64,000 nucleotides of DNA from CALEAR01 sp035301485 (GTDB lineage: Bacteria > Pseudomonadota > Gammaproteobacteria > Pseudomonadales > Alcanivoracaceae). This document shows positions 26,705 through 36,135 of the stretch, one piece after another. A program made the translations under genes and the position numbers. The notes beneath the pieces were generated by a model. It saw nothing but the letters and a program-made list of their open reading frames with translations. It had not been told where the DNA came from and searched no databases. Each line of letters starts with the position of its first letter. Position 1 is the first letter of the stretch. The stretch covers positions 5,205 to 69,204 of the forward strand of contig DATGUF010000021.1 of assembly GCA_035301485.1 (NCBI GenBank), in the 5' to 3' direction.

Positions 26705-28555
26705 ATGTCTAACTATCGTTCTAAAACATCTACACACGGCCGCAACATGGCTGGTGCACGCGCATTATGGCGCGCCACAGGTATGAAAGATGACGATTTT
26801 GGCAAACCTATTATTGCCATCGCCAACTCTTTTACTCAGTTCGTGCCTGGCCATGTTCACTTAAAAGATTTAGGCCAGTTAGTCGCCCGTGAAATTGAGC
26901 AAGCAGGCGGTGTAGCAAAAGAATTTAACACCATTGCGGTAGATGACGGCATCGCTATGGGCCACGACGGCATGCTGTATTCATTGCCTAGCCGTGAAAT
27001 TATTGCAGACAGTATTGAATACATGGTGAATGCGCACTGCGCCGATGCCATTGTGTGCATTTCGAACTGCGACAAAATCACCCCAGGCATGCTCTTGGCC
27101 TCGTTGCGCTTAAACGTTCCCGTGGTGTTTGTATCTGGCGGCCCCATGGAAGCCGGTAAAACAGCACTCGCCGAAAACAAGCTCGACTTAGTAGATGCCA
27201 TGGTTATTGCGGCAGATGATAGCGCGACAGATGAAGAAGTAGCTGAATACGAACGCAGCGCCTGCCCTACTTGTGGTTCCTGCTCAGGCATGTTCACTGC
27301 TAACTCCATGAACTGCTTAACCGAAGCGCTTGGTTTAGCTTTGCCGGGCAACGGTTCTTTATTGGCCACCCACGCAGACCGCGAAGCACTATTTAAGCAA
27401 GCCGGCCGCACCATCGTAGAGATCACCAAACGCTACTACGAAGACAACGATGATTCTGTGCTGCCCCGTAGCATCGCTAACTTCAAGGCTTTCGAGAACG
27501 CCATGGTGCTTGATATCGCCATGGGCGGCTCTACCAACACCGTTTTGCACTTACTGGCCGCCGCCATTGAAGGTGAAGTACCTTTCACCATGGACGACAT
27601 GGATAGGCTGTCTCGTTCTGTGCCCTGTTTAGCTAAGCTTGCACCGGCTACACAATCTTTCCACATGGAAGACTTCCACCGCGCAGGAGGAGTACTTAAC
27701 GTATTAGCGGAGCTCGATAAGGGTGGCTTAATTCATCGCGACAACCCCACTGTCTTTGCCCCCACCATTGGTGATGCTATCGATGCTCACAACCTTACTG
27801 GCAATGCCACTGAAGCCGCTCGCCATATGTATAGCGCTGGCCCAGCAGGTATTCCTACTCAAACAGCGTTTAGCCAAGACACTCGTTGGCCCTCTTTAGA
27901 TACTGACCGTGAAAATGGCTGTATCCGCAGCATCGAACATGCCTACAGTAAAGATGGTGGTTTAGCGGTGCTGTACGGCAATATCGCCGAGCGTGGTTGC
28001 ATCGTGAAGACCGCAGGGGTGGACGACTCTATCCTTACTTTCACAGGCCGAGCGCGTGTGTTTGAAAGCCAAGATTCTGCCGTGCGCGCTATTTTATCTG
28101 ACAGCATTGTCGCCGGCGATGTGGTGGTAATTCGCTATGAAGGCCCGAAAGGCGGCCCAGGCATGCAAGAAATGCTTTACCCCACCAGTTACCTGAAATC
28201 TAAAGGGTTAGGTGCCAAGTGTGCGCTACTCACGGATGGACGTTTCTCTGGTGGTACCAGTGGCTTATCCATTGGCCACGCTTCGCCTGAAGCAGCTGAA
28301 GGCGGCAACATTGCCCTAGTACAAGAGGGTGATACCATCGAAATCGACATCCCCCAACGCAGCATTAAGTTGGCTATTAGTGATGAAGAACTCGCCGCCC
28401 GCCGCGAAAAAATGGAAGCTCGCGGCAACTTAGCGTGGCAGCCCACAGAAATGCGCCAGCGCCGTGTATCGGCAGCTTTACAAGCTTACGCAGCCTTAAC
28501 CACCAGCGCTGACAAAGGCGCCGCACGTGATGTGACACAACTACGCCGCGGATAA
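26705..28555 (+). CDS. ilvD: Dihydroxy-acid dehydratase (IlvD)
   Basis: IlvD dehydrates dihydroxy-acids to the keto-acids used by IlvE in isoleucine and valine synthesis. The 616-residue length matches the E. coli enzyme. Iron-sulphur cysteines lie in SNCDKITPGM and ACPTCGSCSGMFTANSMN. Metal-ligand block VDDGIAMGHDGM and the C-terminal TDGRFSGGTSGLSIGH are intact. A GAGG site overlaps the argA stop. It is followed by a strong terminator. Confidence 0.97.
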   Translation: MSNYRSKTSTHGRNMAGARALWRATGMKDDDFGKPIIAIANSFTQFVPGHVHLKDLGQLVAREIEQAGGVAKEFNTIAVDDGIAMGHDGMLYSLPSREIIADSIEYMVNAHCADAIVCISNCDKITPGMLLASLRLNVPVVFVSGGPMEAGKTALAENKLDLVDAMVIAADDSATDEEVAEYERSACPTCGSCSGMFTANSMNCLTEALGLALPGNGSLLATHADREALFKQAGRTIVEITKRYYEDNDDSVLPRSIANFKAFENAMVLDIAMGGSTNTVLHLLAAAIEGEVPFTMDDMDRLSRSVPCLAKLAPATQSFHMEDFHRAGGVLNVLAELDKGGLIHRDNPTVFAPTIGDAIDAHNLTGNATEAARHMYSAGPAGIPTQTAFSQDTRWPSLDTDRENGCIRSIEHAYSKDGGLAVLYGNIAERGCIVKTAGVDDSILTFTGRARVFESQDSAVRAILSDSIVAGDVVVIRYEGPKGGPGMQEMLYPTSYLKSKGLGAKCALLTDGRFSGGTSGLSIGHASPEAAEGGNIALVQEGDTIEIDIPQRSIKLAISDEELAARREKMEARGNLAWQPTEMRQRRVSAALQAYAALTTSADKGAARDVTQLRRG

Positions 28556-28563
28556 TGCTTTTA

Positions 28564-28601
28564 CCCCGCCTGCCACCCTAGAGGAGGCAAGCGGGGTTTT
28601 T
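28564..28601 (+). terminator. Intrinsic terminator after ilvD
   Basis: CCCCGC-C-TGCC (28564-28574) pairs with GGCA-A-GCGGGG (28586-28596), with one internal mismatch, followed by five T. Confidence 0.88.
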
Positions 28602-28667
28602 AAAGCCGTGCCTTTGACATTGAAAACTGGCATCCTCACAGATTCAAATAATAACAGGAGCCTCTCC

Positions 28668-29054
28668 ATGACAACTGCTTACTGGTGCGCACTAGCCGCC
28701 ATTTTCTTACCGTATCTCTTCACCATGTTCGCCAAGCTAGGCGGTGGTTTTAAACTCAGCCACAACCACAACCCGCGCGAGTTTTTAAACACGCTAAGCG
28801 GCCGTAGCCAGCGCGCAAACTGGGCTCAGCAAAACAGCTTTGAAGTAACACCTGGCTTTTTAGCCGCTGTTATTATTGCGCAAACGCTGGGCACCATGGA
28901 CCAAAACACCATCAATATGTTAGCGCTCACTTTTGTGCTATCCCGCTTAGCCTATGGCCTTTGCTACATTTTAGATGTCGCTTTACTAAGATCTATTGTG
29001 TGGTTCATCGGCATGGCCACCATCATTGCTCTCTTTGTAGGCAGCGCCGCTTAA
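28668..29054 (+). CDS. MAPEG-family membrane protein
   Basis: This is a small integral membrane protein (128 residues) of the MAPEG superfamily (eicosanoid and glutathione metabolism). Bacterial members are mostly unassigned. Four hydrophobic helices are visible. The motif NPREFLNTLSGRSQRANWAQ, then NSFEVTPGF, matches the conserved loop between helices 1 and 2. ATG 28668 is chosen because AGGAG (28656-28660) sits seven bases ahead; an upstream in-frame start at 28608 would begin inside the ilvD terminator tail. The next gene starts three bases after the stop. Confidence 0.88.
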   Translation: MTTAYWCALAAIFLPYLFTMFAKLGGGFKLSHNHNPREFLNTLSGRSQRANWAQQNSFEVTPGFLAAVIIAQTLGTMDQNTINMLALTFVLSRLAYGLCYILDVALLRSIVWFIGMATIIALFVGSAA

Positions 29055-29057
29055 ACC

Positions 29058-30056
29058 GTGCCACCTCGCCACAACATCAACGTTTGGCGTTGTGGCAGCT
29101 TCCACTGCTCCGCCGACGACAATATCCTAGCAGCCGGCCAGCGTGCCGGTTTTGGTTTGCCCAACGCTTGCCGTAACGGCAACTGCGAGCGCTGCATGGG
29201 TGAGTTGTTGGTGGGTAGTGTACAACACAGTAAAACCGGTCAAATTACTCGCGCCGGCGAGCAGAATGCAGCCCGAGTGTTATACTGTGTGGCCCATGCA
29301 TTAGAGGACTGTGAGATCAAGGTGCCAAACACAACTGCCCCCGGACAATTCCCCATCGTTACCAAAGCTTGCCAAGTGGTTGAAGTGAAGCGTTTGAGCG
29401 CATATATCAGCCAAGTTTTGCTGCAACTTCCCGCGGGTAAAAAAATTGAGTGGTACCCTGGGCAATACCTGATGCTACTGATCGACGGTCAAGAATATGC
29501 CTTCTCCATTGCCAATGCGCCAGTGGAACGCCAGGTAGAGTTGCACATTCGCCACGGCGTGGAAAACGTCAGCGCGCAGAAAATCATGGGTTACCTACAC
29601 GAAAACAGCACCGTGCGCGTTAAGCTACCCATGGGCACACGACACCTTGGTGCACTCAACGATCAGCAACGTCCGTTATGGTTAATTTGTGGCTCCACAG
29701 GTTTTGCCCAAGCCAAAGCTATGGTGGAAGGGGCTATTGAGCAAAAACGTGAGATACACCTGTTTTGGGGCGCACGGCAAGCAGAAGAGCTGTACCTCCA
29801 CGAACTTGCACAGGAATGGGCAAGCAAGGGCGTTCTCACCTACACAGCCGTGTTGTCTGATGAATATGTGGAAGGGTTTGCAGAAGGGTTGGTGCATGAG
29901 GCTGTGCTAGCTACGCCTGTACCAGCTGAACAGCCTCAATGCTTAATTGCCGGCTCCCCCGCCATGGCGTGGGCCGTTTTCGATGCACTTACTGCTGCGG
30001 GGGGTGACCCTCAGCTTCTACATTCGGATGTGTTTGATTACGCGCCTCGTGGTTAG
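29058..30056 (+). CDS. 2Fe-2S ferredoxin/FAD/NAD(P)H oxidoreductase
   Basis: This is a three-domain electron-transfer protein (332 residues) like phenol-hydroxylase or CDP-6-deoxyglucoseen reductases. The plant-type ferredoxin domain has cysteines C38, C43, C46 and C77 (ACRNGNCERC then LYCVAH). A FAD domain carries the YAFSIANAP flavin motif, and the NAD(P) domain has LICGSTGFAQAKAM. It would pass electrons from NAD(P)H to an unknown oxygenase or reductase partner. The start is GTG at 29058, three bases after the MAPEG stop, so translation is probably coupled. Its last 68 bases overlap the convergent hemY. Confidence 0.87.
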   Translation: MPPRHNINVWRCGSFHCSADDNILAAGQRAGFGLPNACRNGNCERCMGELLVGSVQHSKTGQITRAGEQNAARVLYCVAHALEDCEIKVPNTTAPGQFPIVTKACQVVEVKRLSAYISQVLLQLPAGKKIEWYPGQYLMLLIDGQEYAFSIANAPVERQVELHIRHGVENVSAQKIMGYLHENSTVRVKLPMGTRHLGALNDQQRPLWLICGSTGFAQAKAMVEGAIEQKREIHLFWGARQAEELYLHELAQEWASKGVLTYTAVLSDEYVEGFAEGLVHEAVLATPVPAEQPQCLIAGSPAMAWAVFDALTAAGGDPQLLHSDVFDYAPRG

Positions 30057-31284
30057 CTTGCTGCAACACCACCGGCTGTTGGCTCACATTTAACGAAGGG
30101 CCCATGCTCTGGTGCCATTTCCAGAGCGCTTCTGTGGCTTTATCCATTTGCCCCTGCGCAGCGTAATGCTCGGCGAGGCCTCGCCATGCAAGCGGCTCTT
30201 GGCGGCACATCAACAACCATTCTTCAACGCTAAGTGCATAATCGGGTTCGCTAGAAGCCACTTGTGCTAAACATAGCAGCAACGCGTTATTCGTAGGCCT
30301 ATCTTGCAGCCATATTTCCATTAACTCTATACGCTTGCGTGCTGGCACCTGCTGCTCCTCGATCGCGGCAAGCACCGGCAGCAGTGCCTCATTCCACTCT
30401 GTTTGCATGTGCTCACGGATGAGCTTGAAGGCATCTTTACCACCACCCATCTGCGCTAGATAACCCGTGTACTGGGCAATAAGCTGCCCGTCACTTTTCA
30501 GTTCTTTGGGCATGTGCTGCCATTCTGCGCGCACATGGCGGGCGAGGTCTTCGCGATCTTTGGTGATGGTTTTCGCCGCATCGCGCAAGCGCTCACGCCA
30601 AGCGTACTGCTCACGTTCTTCCACATGTAGCCCTGCATTAATTTTTTTCAAGCGCGGAGCGATATTGGTGTAGGCATACCATTGCTGATCTTGAAAATAG
30701 GCTTCACCTAACATGGAAAGGTACCAAGGATTTTTGCGCAGCTTTCTACCATGTGGTTCTAACAGTTCCACAGCTTTGCCTGGCATGTTATCCGTCAAGG
30801 CTAAGTAACCTTGCACGAACAAAGTGGGTAGTTCGCCGTCTTTTTCTTGTGCGGCAGCTTCTAACCAAGCCTGTTGTTCTGTTGTAGCATTCAGCTCGCG
30901 GCTTGTTACAGCAGCACCGAGCATAGCCGGCAACACCCAATCTCCCTGCCCTGCTGCTTTCGCAAAGTTTTTATTCGCTTTCTGCCACTCGCCTTTGGTT
31001 AACGCATGAACCGCTGTACGCAGCAAAGTGGTATGCGCACGGCGCTCTCGGCGTTCATCCCAAAACTGTGGACGCACCACATGGGTAACGGGTTTTAGGA
31101 TAAAGAAGATAGCCGCTAGCGCAGAAACAATCACAATCAGCGCCAACACGGCAAAAATAAACGAGGTTTCTAATTCCCACCCGGCAAAGTGAATGAGAAT
31201 ATAGCCACCGTCTTTTAGCAGTAAGGTGCCTAACCCAAGCGCAAGAAGCAGCGCTGCAATTAACGCGAGTAAGGTTCGTTTCAT
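29989..31284 (-). CDS. hemY: HemY, TPR protein of haem biosynthesis operon
   Basis: This HemY is the proteobacterial tetratricopeptide protein, not protoporphyrinogen oxidase. It has 431 residues. Two N-terminal membrane helices (about 1-25 and 40-62) are followed by a TPR-rich domain with GAAVTSRELNA and WLLMCRQEPLAWRGLAEHYA. It is associated with haem synthesis, but its exact role is unsettled. ATG overlaps the hemX TGA as ATGA. The C-terminal tail (NQTHPNVEAEGHPPQQ) is read from DNA that also encodes the end of the convergent reductase. Confidence 0.92.
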   Translation of the reverse strand: MKRTLLALIAALLLALGLGTLLLKDGGYILIHFAGWELETSFIFAVLALIVIVSALAAIFFILKPVTHVVRPQFWDERRERRAHTTLLRTAVHALTKGEWQKANKNFAKAAGQGDWVLPAMLGAAVTSRELNATTEQQAWLEAAAQEKDGELPTLFVQGYLALTDNMPGKAVELLEPHGRKLRKNPWYLSMLGEAYFQDQQWYAYTNIAPRLKKINAGLHVEEREQYAWRERLRDAAKTITKDREDLARHVRAEWQHMPKELKSDGQLIAQYTGYLAQMGGGKDAFKLIREHMQTEWNEALLPVLAAIEEQQVPARKRIELMEIWLQDRPTNNALLLCLAQVASSEPDYALSVEEWLLMCRQEPLAWRGLAEHYAAQGQMDKATEALWKWHQSMGPSLNVSQQPVVLQQANHEARNQTHPNVEAEGHPPQQ

Positions 31285-32369
31285 TGCTTACCATCCTCGG
31301 CGGCCGCACGACGGAATGTCGCGACTATTTCGCCTAGCTCTGGTGGGTTAACCGCCACGCTCATGGCCGCCAATTCATCTAGCTGTTCCATGGCTTGTTC
31401 AACCTTGGCATGGCTTGTTTTATAAAAACGCTTCAGCACGTCTTTAGCGGTGCCCAACCCTTCTTTGTATACCTCTGGTTGCTGTTGCAGCAAACCAAGG
31501 CGCGCTTCTTGCAAAGCTCCTGCTAACAGAGTTTCCGCTAGCAAACCTGCTTGATCTGAAAGCGGCACCTCTAAATCTTCGTCTGGGCGGCGAATTTCTA
31601 AGGGCAAACGCGAGGTAATACGAGTGAGTAAATCAGCATCGTCATCACCTTCTGGTAGCACCATGCTTTTCTCGCGGGTACGCAGCGGTAAGGTGACGCT
31701 CGTTTTTTCCCAGTTTTTCAGCTTCAACCAATGGCCGGTGAAATCTTGGCTAGCAAAGGCCTCCATGGTGCTAATGGTGGCTAATAGCTGTTCACGCAGA
31801 GGCAATACAGAACGGTGTAAGTCTTCCGCCAAAATTTTGTCGGCGCGCTCTAGCAAACGTAAAGCTGCGTCGCCGCTAGCTGTTAGCACCAAACGCTGTT
31901 CCGCTTGAGTTACTAATTCAGCCGCTTCTTTAATGCGCCAGCGGTATTCTTCCACTGGGCCCATATCTTTAATTTTGTCTGCTAAACGTTGCTGTTCTTT
32001 CTTGAAGAAATTAGCGTTTTTTTCTAGCTCATTATTAAGCGTTTGGTTTTGCTGCTCTAAGGCTGCTACTTTTTGCGTAAACTGCTCTACCAATTGTTGT
32101 TGCTGCGCAGCTAGCTCAGCTTGTTGGTTATTGGCGCTATTCCATAACCAGTAACCGCCTAGCAACACTAACACCAACGCCACTATGGCTAATGCCAGCG
32201 CTACCAACGATAGACCTTGCTTAGATTCAGCCTTGTTCGTTCTTGGTGGAATGGTTGCTTTATCAGTATTAGAAGCCGTTTCTTTTGGTTCTGGCTTCTT
32301 CTTGGTTTCAGTATTTTGTTCGAGTTTTTTCACTTCGTTATCTTTATTGTTTGGTGTTTTTTCAGGCAT
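31281..32369 (-). CDS. hemX: HemX, membrane protein of haem biosynthesis operon
   Basis: HemX is an inner membrane protein (362 residues) often labelled uroporphyrinogen-III C-methyltransferase-like, but it lacks SAM-methyltransferase motifs. The first 55 residues are a charged lysine/glutamate-rich cytoplasmic tail. One membrane helix follows (LVALALAIVALVLVLLGGYW), then a coiled coil rich in Gln/Glu/Lys around 80-135 and a periplasmic helical domain. It overlaps hemD by 40 bases at the start and hemY by four at the end. Confidence 0.92.
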   Translation of the reverse strand: MPEKTPNNKDNEVKKLEQNTETKKKPEPKETASNTDKATIPPRTNKAESKQGLSLVALALAIVALVLVLLGGYWLWNSANNQQAELAAQQQQLVEQFTQKVAALEQQNQTLNNELEKNANFFKKEQQRLADKIKDMGPVEEYRWRIKEAAELVTQAEQRLVLTASGDAALRLLERADKILAEDLHRSVLPLREQLLATISTMEAFASQDFTGHWLKLKNWEKTSVTLPLRTREKSMVLPEGDDDADLLTRITSRLPLEIRRPDEDLEVPLSDQAGLLAETLLAGALQEARLGLLQQQPEVYKEGLGTAKDVLKRFYKTSHAKVEQAMEQLDELAAMSVAVNPPELGEIVATFRRAAAEDGKQ

Positions 32370-33064
32370 GCCACCATATCCTCGTCGTGGGGGCTTTCAG
32401 CCACAGCTACGTGTTGATAACCCATAGTTTTAATCGCTTCGCCAATGCGTTCGCTGCCAGCAATAATAAGGCTGTGATGTAACGCATCAGTACCACACTG
32501 TTGTATACAATGCCAACTTTCCACACTGGTCACCATTACCGCATCGGGCGCTGGCTCGGGCCAAGTGAGCAGTGGATTACAACGGCGCCGATACAACGGT
32601 ACTCTTTCCACCGTGGCACCGCGTTCTCTTAGAGTATCCGTAAATAACTCGCGCCCTGTTTCACCTCGCAGAATAAGCACTTTTTGATGCTCCATCTGCT
32701 GTAAATCTGGCATAGCCAAAGCCGCTTCAGAATTAAAGCCGCTAGCTGGCCATTGTGGCTGAAAACCGGCTTGTTTAAGTGCTTTGGCGGTGGCATCACC
32801 CACCGCTAACCAATTGACGCCCACTGGCCATTGTGGCCAATAGGCGTCTAATACTGTGAGCGCAAAACGCACGGCATTAGTGCTAACGAAAAACACTACT
32901 TGGTATTCGTTAATATTAATGAGTTTGTGCTCATCTTCAGGGGTTAAAGGCAAAGGCTCAATCACCAAACTGCTTTGCACCACGGGTTCAAACCCTGCAG
33001 CGTGCAGCTTTTCCACGAGTGCTTTTTGCTGGCCCTCTGGCCTTGTCACCCAAACTCTCTTCAT
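32330..33064 (-). CDS. hemD: Uroporphyrinogen-III synthase (HemD)
   Basis: HemD cyclises hydroxymethylbilane to uroporphyrinogen III with inversion of ring D. The 244 residues are normal for the family. Conserved features are the start VWVTRPEGQ, VFFVSTNAVRFAL, AVGDATAKALKQAG, LRGETGRELFTDTL and VMVTSVESW. The family is weakly conserved, so its position between hemC and hemX adds support. The start overlaps the hemC stop by four bases. Confidence 0.94.
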   Translation of the reverse strand: MKRVWVTRPEGQQKALVEKLHAAGFEPVVQSSLVIEPLPLTPEDEHKLININEYQVVFFVSTNAVRFALTVLDAYWPQWPVGVNWLAVGDATAKALKQAGFQPQWPASGFNSEAALAMPDLQQMEHQKVLILRGETGRELFTDTLRERGATVERVPLYRRRCNPLLTWPEPAPDAVMVTSVESWHCIQQCGTDALHHSLIIAGSERIGEAIKTMGYQHVAVAESPHDEDMVACLKKHQTIKITK

Positions 33065-33993
33065 GCTTTTGCGTAAATCTCGCCTAAGATACGGTCTGCG
33101 CCTTGGCTTAATAGCTCTTCAGCAATGCGCACACCTAACTCACTCGCCACGCTACGTGGCGCCGTTGCTTCGGCATACAGCACCTCTGTGCCGTCTTCAC
33201 TGGCCACTAAACCGCGCAACCAAAGATTATCGCCTTGTAGCTCAGAATAGCCTGCGATGGGCACTTGGCAACCACCTTCTAAGCGGCGATTCATTGCACG
33301 CTCAGCCGTTACACGATCCCAAGTATCTTGGTGGTTTAAAGGGGCGATCAAAGCTTTAATCTTATCGTCACCTTCACGGCACTCGATACCCACCGCGCCT
33401 TGGCCTACTGCTGGCAAGCACTGCTCGGGCTCAATATTATTACGAATGCGCTCTGTTAGCCCTAAACGGCGCAGCCCTGCTGCTGCTAGCAAGATAGCAT
33501 CGAAACGGCCTTCATCTAACCGTTGCAAACGGGTTTGCACATTACCACGCAGGCTAGTGATAACTAAATCAGGGCGCAGTGCCTGCATTTGTGATTGGCG
33601 ACGCAAACTAGAAGTACCTAGGCGAGCGCCCTGTGGTAAATCATCAATACTTTCAAAATTGTTCGACACAAAGGCATCTCGTGGATCGTCGCGTTCGCAA
33701 ATGACGGGGAGTTCAAAACCAGGCGGCAATTCCATGGGCACATCCTTCATGGAGTGCACTGCTATGTCCGCACGGCCATCTAACATGGCTTCTTCTAATT
33801 CTTTAATAAAAAGGCCTTTACCACCTATTTTTGCTAGTGGTGTATCTAGAATTTTATCGCCTTTTGTTTTGATTTGAACGAGTTCCACGCGTAAATCACT
33901 GTGAATAGCCTCTAAACGTTCTTTCACATCATTCGCTTGCCATAACGCTAAGGGGCTCGAACGCGTAGCAATACGTAAAATCAAATCTGCCAT
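33061..33993 (-). CDS. hemC: Porphobilinogen deaminase (HemC)
   Basis: HemC condenses four porphobilinogens into hydroxymethylbilane on a bound dipyrromethane cofactor. The 310-residue protein begins with IATRSSPLALWQA. It contains the conserved KTKGDKILDTPLAKIGGKGLF and HSMKDVPMELP blocks. The cofactor cysteine is C242 in EGGCQVPIAGY, the same number as in E. coli. It heads the hemC-hemD-hemX-hemY operon. The 179-base gap to the divergent ndh gene must hold both promoters, but I could not place them. Confidence 0.97.
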   Translation of the reverse strand: MADLILRIATRSSPLALWQANDVKERLEAIHSDLRVELVQIKTKGDKILDTPLAKIGGKGLFIKELEEAMLDGRADIAVHSMKDVPMELPPGFELPVICERDDPRDAFVSNNFESIDDLPQGARLGTSSLRRQSQMQALRPDLVITSLRGNVQTRLQRLDEGRFDAILLAAAGLRRLGLTERIRNNIEPEQCLPAVGQGAVGIECREGDDKIKALIAPLNHQDTWDRVTAERAMNRRLEGGCQVPIAGYSELQGDNLWLRGLVASEDGTEVLYAEATAPRSVASELGVRIAEELLSQGADRILGEIYAKA

Positions 33994-34172
33994 GAATCAC
34001 TCCATCAATAGATATGCTAAATCGTTATGTACTAGCAAAGATAAAGGCCCTAGTGTAGCGGAAAACGCGTTAACTTTGCTAAGTCAAAACAAGCTTCATC
34101 GCTAGACAGCTTGCTAAAACCCTCTAAACTACGTGCATCTTTTGTTTATTGACTGCTTATTAAGGATAGCCC

Positions 34173-35468
34173 ATGACGGCTGTAAACATTGTTGTTGTAG
34201 GTGGTGGGGCAGGTGGCTTACCGTTAGTCACTCGCCTAGGGCGCCGCTTAGGCAAACAAAAAAAAGCAAATATCACCTTGGTGGATTGCGCCTATTCACA
34301 CGTGTGGAAACCGCGTTTTCATGAAGTGGCCACCGGCGCCATCGACGCGGACCTCGACGCACTCGATTATCGCGCCCATGCTAGCCAAAACCATTACCGC
34401 TTTGAGCCCGGTAAATTTATTGGTATGGATGCTGAGCAACAAACCATTACGCTAGCTCCCATCACTGACCATCAAGGCAACACCGTGTTGCCTGAGCGTA
34501 CGCTGCCTTACGATTACTTGGTACTGGCCATTGGGAGTCAATCGAATGACTTCAACACGCCAGGGGTGAAAGAACACGCCTTTTTCTTAGATAGCCGCCG
34601 CCAAGCAGAACGTTTTCGTGAAAACTTTCTCAACTCGTGCCTCCAGGCCGACTATCATGATAAAGAACTCAGCGTAGCAATCGTGGGGGCCGGTGCTACG
34701 GGGGTAGAGCTAGCAGCAGAAATCCACCATGCTATTTCTGTCTTAAAGCTATATGGCCATGAGCACCTAGACAGAAAACGCTTGAAAGTACACCTTATTG
34801 AGGCGGCTCCACGTGTTTTGCCGGCCCTCACCGAACGTGTTTCTCAAGCTGCTCATTCACGGCTTGAAAAACTAGGGGTGCGCGTACACGTCAATGCTTT
34901 AGTTGAAAAAGCTGAACCCAACCAGTTTTTTATTAAAGACGCAGAACCCATTAAAGCTGATTTACTGGTGTGGGCAGCGGGCATTAAAGCCCCTGAAGTG
35001 TTGCTTGAAGTGCCAGGCGTGGAGCACACACGCAACAACCAAATTGTGGTAGAACCAACTCTGCATGCCAAAGGGCAGGAGCGCATCTTTGTGATCGGTG
35101 ATGCGGCGGCTTGCCAATTGCCCGACATGGAGCGCCCCATTCCCCCACGCGCTCAATCGGCTCAGCAAATGGCTAATTATCTCTCTAAGCAGCTGCAAGG
35201 CTATTTGCTTAAAGGCAAGCCTTTCGAGCCCTTTGTATACCGCGACCACGGCTCTTTGGTATCACTCAGCCAATACAGTTCAGTGGGCAACCTGATGGGT
35301 AATTTAAAAGGAGGCAACTTCTTTATTGAAGGCTGGCTAGCGCGCATGATGTACATCAGCCTATACCGCTTGCACCAAGCCACTCTGTATGGTTGGCCTC
35401 GCACTATTATGCTGCTTATTGCTGGGCGTTTTAACCGCTTAGTTAGGCCACGTTTAAAACTACACTAG
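34173..35468 (+). CDS. ndh: Type II NADH:quinone dehydrogenase
   Basis: NDH-2 oxidises NADH and reduces quinone without pumping protons. It is a peripheral inner membrane flavoprotein of 431 residues. The FAD Rossmann motif is VVVGGGAGGLPL. The NADH motif is VAIVGAGATGVELAAE. VWKPRFHEVATG near the first flavin loop and the Ala-Gln quinone-site region PRAQSAQQMA are typical. The C-terminus has hydrophobic/basic stretches (YGWPRTIMLLIAGRFNRLVRPR) that would anchor it to the membrane. It has its own terminator. Confidence 0.93.
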   Translation: MTAVNIVVVGGGAGGLPLVTRLGRRLGKQKKANITLVDCAYSHVWKPRFHEVATGAIDADLDALDYRAHASQNHYRFEPGKFIGMDAEQQTITLAPITDHQGNTVLPERTLPYDYLVLAIGSQSNDFNTPGVKEHAFFLDSRRQAERFRENFLNSCLQADYHDKELSVAIVGAGATGVELAAEIHHAISVLKLYGHEHLDRKRLKVHLIEAAPRVLPALTERVSQAAHSRLEKLGVRVHVNALVEKAEPNQFFIKDAEPIKADLLVWAAGIKAPEVLLEVPGVEHTRNNQIVVEPTLHAKGQERIFVIGDAAACQLPDMERPIPPRAQSAQQMANYLSKQLQGYLLKGKPFEPFVYRDHGSLVSLSQYSSVGNLMGNLKGGNFFIEGWLARMMYISLYRLHQATLYGWPRTIMLLIAGRFNRLVRPRLKLH

Positions 35469-35479
35469 CCTTTCTACAC

Positions 35480-35510
35480 AGCCGGTGAACAATGTTTTTA
35501 GCCGGCTTTT
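35480..35510 (+). terminator. Intrinsic terminator after ndh
   Basis: AGCCGG (35480-35485) pairs with CCGGCT (35502-35507) across a 16-base loop, followed by T-rich sequence. The rest of 35469-35695 shows no other clear element. Confidence 0.65.
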
Positions 35511-35695
35511 CTCCCCTTTTTGCATTCTTAACCGTTTTTTTACAATGCTCTGTAAGGCGCTCTAGGCTTGGCCTGCGCATTTTCTTAAGGTGTTTGTTGC
35601 AACAACAGCATGAACTAACTCACTTCACCGTGTCGGACTTAGTACTAGCGGCCTTCATGGCTTGCTAGCCATACCGAAATAAACGGAGAGAAAGT

Positions 35696-36091
35696 ATGAA
35701 CACCTCGATGAAAACATTACTGATAGCTTTATCTGCCTTAGGCCTTAGCGCAACAGCTACTGCCATGCCAAATAGCACAACAGAGGCAACAAGCTCTGAA
35801 GCGCCTGCCATGCAACAACAGGCTCCGGTGGCCGAGCGCCCTATCAGTGAAGAGGCTCTACAACAATTCACCGACGCTTACAAAGAAGTGGAGGAAATTC
35901 GAATGGACTATGCTGACAAAGCGCAAAAAATTGACAACCCACAAGAAATGTCTCAGCTACAAATGACCATGCAAGCAGAGATGATAGAAGCGGTGGAAAA
36001 CACCGGTATAGACATTGATACTTATAACAAGTTGGCTCAATCCATTCCTTATGACGCCGACCTACGCGCAAAAATTGAAGAATTACTATAG
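35696..36091 (+). CDS. DUF4168 periplasmic protein
   Basis: This is a small exported protein (131 residues) with a signal peptide ending near TATAMPNS. A low-complexity Ser/Glu/Gln linker leads into a DUF4168 domain of helices (ALQQFTDAYKEVEEIRMDYADK). The function of the family is unknown; it recurs in proteobacterial and cyanobacterial periplasms. GGAGAG lies upstream of the ATG. It is a single-gene unit ended by a strong terminator shared with envZ. Confidence 0.85.
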   Translation: MNTSMKTLLIALSALGLSATATAMPNSTTEATSSEAPAMQQQAPVAERPISEEALQQFTDAYKEVEEIRMDYADKAQKIDNPQEMSQLQMTMQAEMIEAVENTGIDIDTYNKLAQSIPYDADLRAKIEELL

Positions 36092-36095
36092 CCGA

Positions 36096-36126
36096 TAAAA
36101 AAAGAGGGCTAAGGCCCTCTTTTTTC
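36096..36126. terminator. Bidirectional terminator between DUF4168 gene and envZ
   Basis: AGAGGGC (36103-36109) pairs with GCCCTCT (36114-36120) over a four-base loop. It is flanked by a run of A on the left and of T on the right, so it can end both convergent transcripts. Confidence 0.92.
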
Positions 36127-36135
36127 TTTTCTCTA

